9,818 nucleotides of DNA from Deltaproteobacteria bacterium (GTDB lineage: Bacteria > Desulfobacterota > DSM-4660 > Desulfatiglandales > HGW-15), in assembly GCA_019307805.1 (NCBI GenBank), contig JAFDIX010000084.1:1-9818 (forward strand), given 5' to 3'. Both the position numbers and the translations under genes were made by a program. Within the stretch, counting starts at the first letter, position 1, and every line of letters begins with the position of its first letter. Positions 6,743-9,818 of this stretch are shown piece by piece. Below the pieces are notes generated by a model that was not told the origin of the DNA, searched no databases, and saw only the letters and a program-made list of their open reading frames with translations.

Positions 6743-6893
6743 TTTGGGGACGTTCTTGATTTTGATGAATTAAATTACTTTACTACTAACCATTTGAAAT
6801 GTGGCAGAGTTAGAAACGCCAACGCGCTTTGCAACTTCAAGAACATCCCAGTCGAGGTCATAATATTTCACCAAATTCAAGAACGTCCCCAAA
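6743..6893. mobile_element. MITE-like element bounded by 22-bp inverted repeats
   Basis: The left end (6743-6764) begins TTTGGGGACGTTCTTGA. The right end (6872-6893), read on the opposite strand, is the same over 22 bases with one mismatch, and similarity decays for about 15 more bases inward. The 151-bp interior is too small for a transposase. No target duplication is seen outside the ends. On the minus strand a frame crosses the right end and stops at 6770 with an HTH-like stretch (DVLEVAKRVGVSNSATF), which could be the tail of a lost transposase. GGGGACGTTC-type ends are, from memory, associated with REP/Y1-transposase elements in deltaproteobacteria; that link is not tested here. Confidence 0.6.
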
Positions 6894-6900
6894 AATACTT

Positions 6901-6950
6901 TCTTGGAAAAAACCAAAGGGGTTACTGGCCCTGCAAGCCTGTAACCCCTT
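6901..6950 (-). terminator. Rho-independent terminator after the 90-residue gene
   Basis: On the minus strand AAGGGGTTAC (6950-6941) and GTAACCCCTT (6925-6916) form a perfect 10-bp stem around a 15-base loop. GG and then a run of six T follow (6914-6907). It lies 31 bp beyond the stop of the unknown small gene. The stem is closely related to the hairpin after tRNA-Phe (7381-7415). Confidence 0.75.
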
Positions 6951-6971
6951 GAGTTCCCAATGGTGTAGACC
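6911..6971 (-). repeat. Diverged copy of the tRNA-Phe 3' flank (att-like)
   Basis: Read on the minus strand this stretch has GGTCT...CACCA, about ten unique bases, then TCAAGGGGTTACAGGC, a hairpin and TTTGGTTTT. The same order occurs at 7438-7375: the 3' end of tRNA-Phe with its CCA, then TCAAGGGGTTGCAGGC, a hairpin and TTTTGGTTTT. Only the last few bases of the tRNA are represented, so it is not a tRNA gene. It could be the outer attachment site of a decayed integrative element or a reused terminator. Confidence 0.45.
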
Positions 6972-6981
6972 AACTCACCTT

Positions 6982-7254
6982 TTACTTATACGGGTTCTTA
7001 GATTTCCCTGTTCTGGTTAGATTGCGCCCTCTGATTATCCGATATTTCAAGAGTAGCTCATTGCCACTTTTTTCCGTCTTCAATAATACTGATCGGTCTC
7101 GATGTGATTCGATGTGGTCGTTTAGTTTGTCCGATGCTTCCCTGAAAAGCTCACTTATCCCCTTCCGTCTCCAACCTTCCTTTGTCTGAATCCGTATCTC
7201 TATATCCACCATTCGGATTGATTCCGGTGGGACATGTTTGTGTTCGTATGCCAT
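6982..7254 (-). CDS. Hypothetical 90-residue protein
   Basis: I do not recognise this family. The ATG at 7254 has GGAGG (7262-7258) upstream, with only three bases between, and a strong terminator (6950-6901) follows the stop, so the frame is probably expressed. The protein is soluble, charged and without cysteine. Residues 1-60 are a short strand (MVDIEIRIQT) followed by a long amphipathic helix region (KGISELFREASDKLNDHIESHR), then strands (SVLLKTEKS, ELLLKYRII) and a basic tail (RGRNLTRTGKSKNPYK). The strand-helix-strand order would suit a small alpha/beta or nucleic-acid-binding protein, but this is a guess. It lies alone between the two diverged copies of the tRNA 3'-flank sequence, which makes it a candidate for a passenger of a former insertion. 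Confidence 0.6.
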   Translation of the reverse strand: MAYEHKHVPPESIRMVDIEIRIQTKEGWRRKGISELFREASDKLNDHIESHRDRSVLLKTEKSGNELLLKYRIIRGRNLTRTGKSKNPYK

Positions 7255-7330
7255 AGTCCTCCAATTCAGATTTTTCCCCGGTGACCTCAGAAAACGGTTT
7301 TCATATTCGGCCCAGGTTAGACGATCTCAA

Positions 7331-7371
7331 CCTGTCCTCTTTTGGTGGGGACAGGGCGGGGACAACCGCCC
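7331..7371. repeat. Two adjoining GC-rich inverted repeats
   Basis: CCTGTCC (7331-7337) pairs with GGACAGG (7349-7355), and GGGCGG (7354-7359) pairs with CCGCCC (7366-7371); the two hairpins overlap by two bases, so they compete at the junction. GGGGACA occurs twice within them. They sit between the tRNA-Phe terminator and the 90-residue gene. They may be a REP-like remnant or back-up termination structure; nothing decides between these. Confidence 0.5.
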
Positions 7372-7415
7372 AGAAAACCAAAAGGGTTGCAAGCCTTGAA
7401 TGCCTGCAACCCCTT
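7371..7415 (-). terminator. Terminator hairpin of tRNA-Phe
   Basis: On the minus strand AAGGGGTTGCA (7415-7405) pairs with TGCAACCCTTT (7391-7381), 11 pairs including one G-T, with a 13-base loop. TGGTTTTC follows. The stem begins 10 bases after the encoded CCA of the tRNA, the usual place for a tRNA terminator. Confidence 0.7.
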
Positions 7416-7425
7416 GATTTTCCTG

Positions 7426-7501
7426 TGGTGCCGAGACCCAGAATTGAACTGGGGACACGGGGATTTTCAGTCCCCTGCTCTACCGACTGAGCTATCTCGG
7501 C
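7426..7501 (-). tRNA. tRNA-Phe (anticodon GAA)
   Basis: On the minus strand the gene reads GCCGAGA (acceptor 5' strand, 7501-7495) to TCTCGGC (7436-7430), then discriminator A and an encoded CCA (7428-7426), 76 bases in total. The D-arm has AGCTCAGTCGGTAGAGC, the anticodon stem is GGGGA/TCCCC around CTGAAAA with GAA at 7468-7466, and the T-arm is CCCAG-TTCAATT-CTGGG. All four stems pair fully. It has its own promoter upstream and a hairpin terminator downstream, so it is a single-gene unit. The only mild variation is A rather than G after TTC in the T-loop. Confidence 0.97.
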
Positions 7502-7513
7502 ATGGGACATCCC

Positions 7514-7542
7514 CTTATAACTTTCCCCAATCTTCAGGTCAA
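7514..7542 (-). promoter_or_regulatory. Promoter of tRNA-Phe
   Basis: TTGACC (7542-7537) and TATAAG (7519-7514) are separated by exactly 17 bases on the minus strand; transcription would start near 7507, about six bases before the mature tRNA. The -35 lies 14 bases beyond the stop of the acidic zinc-ribbon gene, so the tRNA may also receive readthrough. Confidence 0.75.
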
Positions 7543-7555
7543 GATCAAAATGCAG

Positions 7556-8815
7556 CTATGACGATTTATCGTCGGAATCCCCCAAATCCAGTTCAATATC
7601 AAGGTCATCGAGGTTAATGATTTCTTCTTCACCCACTTCAACCCCGGAAGATTCCAGAGGAAGTTCATCCCCTAAACCGATTTCATCCAGGTCTATAGAA
7701 GCACTATCCTCTTCAACCGCAACCGGCTCCGCAACATCATCCCCTGGAAAGGCGTCATCCAATGAGAGTTCATCCATATCAAAGGAGGTCTCTTCGTCCC
7801 CTGCAGATGCTGCCTGAGCCCCGATCTCCAATTCTCCGGTTTCATTCACCTTGAGATCATCGATGTTGAGCTCGATCTGCCCTCTTTCCCCAGAAAGGTC
7901 GATTTCATCTTCTGTCAGTTCCGAGGCATCGAGATCCAGTTCTATCTCTTCATCAACAGCAGCTAAATCCGGTTCTTCTGCTGCGTCAAGGGCGATGCTG
8001 TCAAGTTCAAGATCCAGGCCATCATCATCCAGCCCTGAAATCTCTTCTTCCGCAGCGGCCGGTGCCGCCTCAGGAAGTGCATCAAGATCCAGGTCCAGTT
8101 CATCTTCACCCGCCCCTTCTGCGACTTCCTCAATCCCGGAAGGGACCTCATCCGGGAGTGCTTCGAGGTCCAGGTCCAGTTCATCTCCGGATTCCTCCAT
8201 CTCCGCCACTTCCATGTCAGCAGAGCCCTCGTCCGGGAGTCCTTCCAGGTCCAACTCCAGTTCATCTCCGGCCTCTTCCACGCCCCCAGCCTCCGGAGCA
8301 GCAGAGATTTCTTCATCAAGTGCATCAAAATCCAGGCCCAAATCATCTTCCTCTACCTGGTCGGAAGCCATGTCGGTATCATCAAGGGAGATCTCACCGG
8401 TCTCCAGGGACACATCTTCGTCTGCCGCATCATCAAAAGTAAAATCATCAGAGAAGTCATCAGCCCCTGTATCTGTCTCTCCGGTGGCATCCAACTCGCC
8501 GGAGCCTTCGGCTTCAAAATCCATTTCTACTTCTTGAGAGTCAGCAAACGCAATATCCCCGCTACTAATAGCGCCGGATTCATCCAGGGCGATCCCGGCT
8601 TCGTGCTCATCTGTTGCAAAACCGCCGGACGCATCCATCCGCAGGCCCACCTGGGATTCATTGGCCTCTCCGGTCAAGGCTGCCAGCATGGCAGGAGGAT
8701 TAGGTCTGAACGGAGGAATATTCATTTTCTCCTGCTCGCTGCTGATGTCCTTATTACACTTGGCGCACACTTGGCTATAATCAAAACCAATGTAGCCGCA
8801 TTTAGGGCATTTCAT
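7556..8815 (-). CDS. Zinc-ribbon protein with long acidic repeat tail
   Basis: This 419-residue protein begins with a small zinc ribbon, MKCPKCGYIGFDYSQVCAKC (Cys 3, 6, 17, 20). A short linker (about 30-45, PPFRPNPPAM) leads to about 370 residues dominated by Asp and Glu with Leu, Ala and Ile. Within the tail a motif of the form DELDLDLEALPDE recurs at about 158, 184, 211, 238, 265 and 289, a period near 27 residues. There is no signal peptide or membrane segment and the tail has almost no basic residues, so it should be largely disordered. Its role is unknown; a metal-binding head on an acidic tail could be a scaffold or protein-interaction factor. I recall similar MKCPKCGYI...acidic proteins in deltaproteobacteria. 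The ATG has AGGAG (8826-8822) six bases upstream. The gene stands alone with its own promoter. Confidence 0.88.
   Translation of the reverse strand: MKCPKCGYIGFDYSQVCAKCNKDISSEQEKMNIPPFRPNPPAMLAALTGEANESQVGLRMDASGGFATDEHEAGIALDESGAISSGDIAFADSQEVEMDFEAEGSGELDATGETDTGADDFSDDFTFDDAADEDVSLETGEISLDDTDMASDQVEEDDLGLDFDALDEEISAAPEAGGVEEAGDELELDLEGLPDEGSADMEVAEMEESGDELDLDLEALPDEVPSGIEEVAEGAGEDELDLDLDALPEAAPAAAEEEISGLDDDGLDLELDSIALDAAEEPDLAAVDEEIELDLDASELTEDEIDLSGERGQIELNIDDLKVNETGELEIGAQAASAGDEETSFDMDELSLDDAFPGDDVAEPVAVEEDSASIDLDEIGLGDELPLESSGVEVGEEEIINLDDLDIELDLGDSDDKSS
7913..8344 (-). repeat. Imperfect ~81-bp tandem repeats coding the acidic motif
   Basis: Six diverged units encode the DELDLDL-type motif of the acidic protein with about 27 codons each (the last slightly shorter). 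The middle units are closest in DNA: TCCAGTTCATCT occurs at about 8095, 8176 and 8257, spaced by about 81 bp. Divergence at synonymous positions shows they are old coding repeats, not recent slippage. Confidence 0.65.
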
Positions 8816-8900
8816 TTTGGTCTCCTAAATTTCCATTATTTAAAAATGTTTTTTAATGATAGGAATAACAAAATATATTTGCGATATTTCAGGCAACGAA

Positions 8901-8929
8901 TATATAACACAATTTTTACCATTCGTCAA
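8901..8929 (-). promoter_or_regulatory. Promoter of the acidic zinc-ribbon gene
   Basis: On the minus strand TTGACG (8929-8924) is followed after 17 bases by TATATA (8906-8901) in an AT-rich stretch. Transcription would begin near 8894, giving a leader of about 80 bases with no strong structure. The position explains how the gene can be expressed separately from the flavin reductase gene upstream. Confidence 0.65.
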
Positions 8930-9011
8930 GTATTTGATATTGCACACATTCAACATACCAAAATGATGTGGACTGAGGGGAACCGGCAGACGGGCGTTTT
9001 TCCTTCACCTG

Positions 9012-9485
9012 TCATTCTTTCCCAACGTAGAAACCCTCATAATCCAGGGTGCTCATGGGCTCTTCAGCTGAAAAAAGATCTGCACCCACCACCTCGCCAA
9101 TATACAAGGTATGGTTCCCCGGTTCGTGCCGGGCCCGAAGAACGCACTCAAGGTATGCCAGACAGTCCTGCAATATGGGGACCCCTGTTTCCCCGGCGCG
9201 CCACGCCAGATCCTCGAGTCTTTTTTCCGGTTCCGGGCCCTTTAAATGCACCAATAGATGTTTCTGTTCCTTCAAGAGAAGATGAAGGGCAAAAGAGCCG
9301 GTTTTTTTGATAAGCTGGTGTGAATATCGGTTCGGATGGACAGCCACCATGACCATGGGAGGATCATGGGAAACCTGGCTGACCCATGAGGCGATCATCC
9401 CCGTCATCCTTGCATCATCACCGGTAGTCAGGACATAGATCCCATTGACCATTGCGCCGAGTGCATGCAACCATTTCTCCTCCAT
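9012..9485 (-). CDS. Flavin reductase-like (FMN-binding) protein
   Basis: A 157-residue protein of the flavin reductase-like domain family, which binds FMN in a split-barrel dimer and often reduces or carries flavin for a partner enzyme. Seen in the sequence: the N-terminal NGIYVLTTG strand (14-22), the FMN-phosphate region ARMTGMIASWVSQVSHDPP (25-43) followed by MVMVAVHPNRYSHQLI, and the late GNHTLYIGEVVGA (123-135), matching the family's G-[DN]-H pattern, ending EGFYVGKE. Length is typical for the short members. The ATG at 9485 has purine-rich GGGG/GGGAG sequence directly upstream rather than at ideal spacing, but no better start is near. It begins 24 bp after the ribonuclease HI stop and may be co-transcribed; no functional link between the two is known to me. 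I see no convincing terminator after it. Electron donor and partner are unknown. Confidence 0.9.
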   Translation of the reverse strand: MEEKWLHALGAMVNGIYVLTTGDDARMTGMIASWVSQVSHDPPMVMVAVHPNRYSHQLIKKTGSFALHLLLKEQKHLLVHLKGPEPEKRLEDLAWRAGETGVPILQDCLAYLECVLRARHEPGNHTLYIGEVVGADLFSAEEPMSTLDYEGFYVGKE

Positions 9486-9509
9486 CTCCCATTCCCCTTC
9501 GCTGGACTT

Positions 9510-9818
9510 TCAGAGGCAACCCGGAATGGCCCCTCTGGCCAGTTCATCGCACCGTTCATTTTCTCTATGGCCTGCGTGGCCTTTGACCCACATCCATTCA
9601 ATATCGTGGGGACCGCTTAATTCAAGCAAGGTTTCCCACAGGTCCCTGTTCAGAACCGGACGTTTTTGAGAATTCACCCAGTTGCGCCTCTGCCAACCCT
9701 GTATCCATTCCGTCATGCCCTTAACCAGATAGGTTGAATCCGTGATGACCCTTATTCTGCTGGGGCCCTTCATAAGCCGAAGGGCCTCGATCACGGCCAT
9801 CATCTCCATGCGATTGTT
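9510..9818 (-). CDS. rnhA: Ribonuclease HI, N-terminus beyond the window
   Basis: Ribonuclease HI cuts the RNA strand of RNA-DNA hybrids in the cytoplasm, removing primers and R-loops. The frame is open to the right edge; the first visible residues are NNRMEMMAVIEALR. From that Met on, it runs parallel to the E. coli enzyme (known catalytic residues Asp10, Glu48, Asp70, His124, Asp134) with a constant offset of 46: Glu in MEMM (Glu48), ITDSTYLVKGMTEW (Asp70), KGHAGHRENERCDELAR (His124 and Asp134). All visible catalytic residues are present; Asp10 lies outside the window. The basic protrusion WQRRNW is kept. The tail ends soon after (GAIPGCL), shorter than E. coli. The internal ATG at 9809 is not the start. 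The flavin reductase gene follows 24 bp later. Confidence 0.95.
   Translation of the reverse strand, partial: NNRMEMMAVIEALRLMKGPSRIRVITDSTYLVKGMTEWIQGWQRRNWVNSQKRPVLNRDLWETLLELSGPHDIEWMWVKGHAGHRENERCDELARGAIPGCL

Noticed and set aside
6770..6973. Minus-strand 67-codon frame crossing the MITE-like element and the terminator
   Set aside because: It includes the terminator stem and an element end, has no Shine-Dalgarno and begins in the repeat; at most its last 35 codons are a transposase remnant, noted under the element.
6955..7030. Second tRNA gene next to the GGTCTACACCA sequence
   Set aside because: No D-arm, anticodon arm or matching acceptor strand can be formed upstream of the CCA; only the tail resembles a tRNA end.
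7851..8537. Long plus-strand frame, 228 codons, almost pure serine-rich sequence
   Set aside because: It is the complement of the Asp/Glu-rich codons of the acidic zinc-ribbon gene; Ser/Pro runs are the expected antisense reading, and it has no ribosome binding site or promoter.
8816..9011. Terminator or small RNA between the flavin reductase and acidic-protein genes
   Set aside because: Only a three-base stem near 8978-8991 followed by T's could be drawn; the rest is AT-rich promoter sequence.

Overview
The window is ordinary-GC bacterial chromosome, most probably from a deltaproteobacterium-like anaerobe (Desulfobacterota). That placement is inferred from gene style: an acidic zinc-ribbon protein opening MKCPKCGYIGFDYSQ, a CoA ligase paired with a hydrolase, a cysteine-bearing GT9 glycosyltransferase, and GGGGACGTTC-type inverted repeats. 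No phylogenetic marker was tested. Every gene is on the minus strand except the hydrolase/CoA-ligase pair in the middle.

Region 1 (3911 down to 1, minus strand) is a tight operon-like run. It holds a secreted protein built from two copies of one domain, a PilZ-like protein, a zinc-ribbon SAM methyltransferase, a GT9 (heptosyltransferase-type) glycosyltransferase, a four-helix membrane protein with a PH-like soluble centre, and the first eight codons of another gene that leaves the window. Starts overlap or sit within about 50 bp of the previous stop, and most have a clear Shine-Dalgarno. A sigma-70-type promoter (3919-3947) lies so close to the first ATG that the transcript would be nearly leaderless. 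The likely theme is synthesis or modification of a surface glycan, possibly with cyclic-di-GMP input.

Region 2 (4216-6721, plus strand) is a two-gene unit: an alpha/beta hydrolase overlapping by 11 bp an AMP-forming acyl-CoA ligase that has all its core motifs. A perfect 7-bp dyad sits just before the first Shine-Dalgarno and could be an operator. The pair suggests uptake or activation of a carboxylic acid, perhaps released from an ester; the substrate cannot be told.

Region 3 (6722-7501) is a small accessory patch. It contains a 151-bp element bounded by 22-bp inverted repeats (MITE-like), a 90-residue unknown gene with a good ribosome binding site, and a tRNA-Phe(GAA) gene. The sequence just past the tRNA 3' end, including its terminator hairpin, recurs in diverged form past the unknown gene. 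That arrangement resembles either reused terminators or an old tRNA-associated attachment-site duplication.

Region 4 (7514-9818, minus strand) holds the tRNA promoter, a 419-residue zinc-ribbon protein with a very acidic tail built on a repeat of about 27 residues and its own promoter, a flavin reductase-like protein, and the C-terminal two thirds of ribonuclease HI running off the right edge. I found no CRISPR array, rRNA, intact transposase or phage gene. The most unusual items are the duplicated secreted protein with its near-leaderless promoter, the acidic repeat protein, and the tRNA-flanking repeat/MITE patch.
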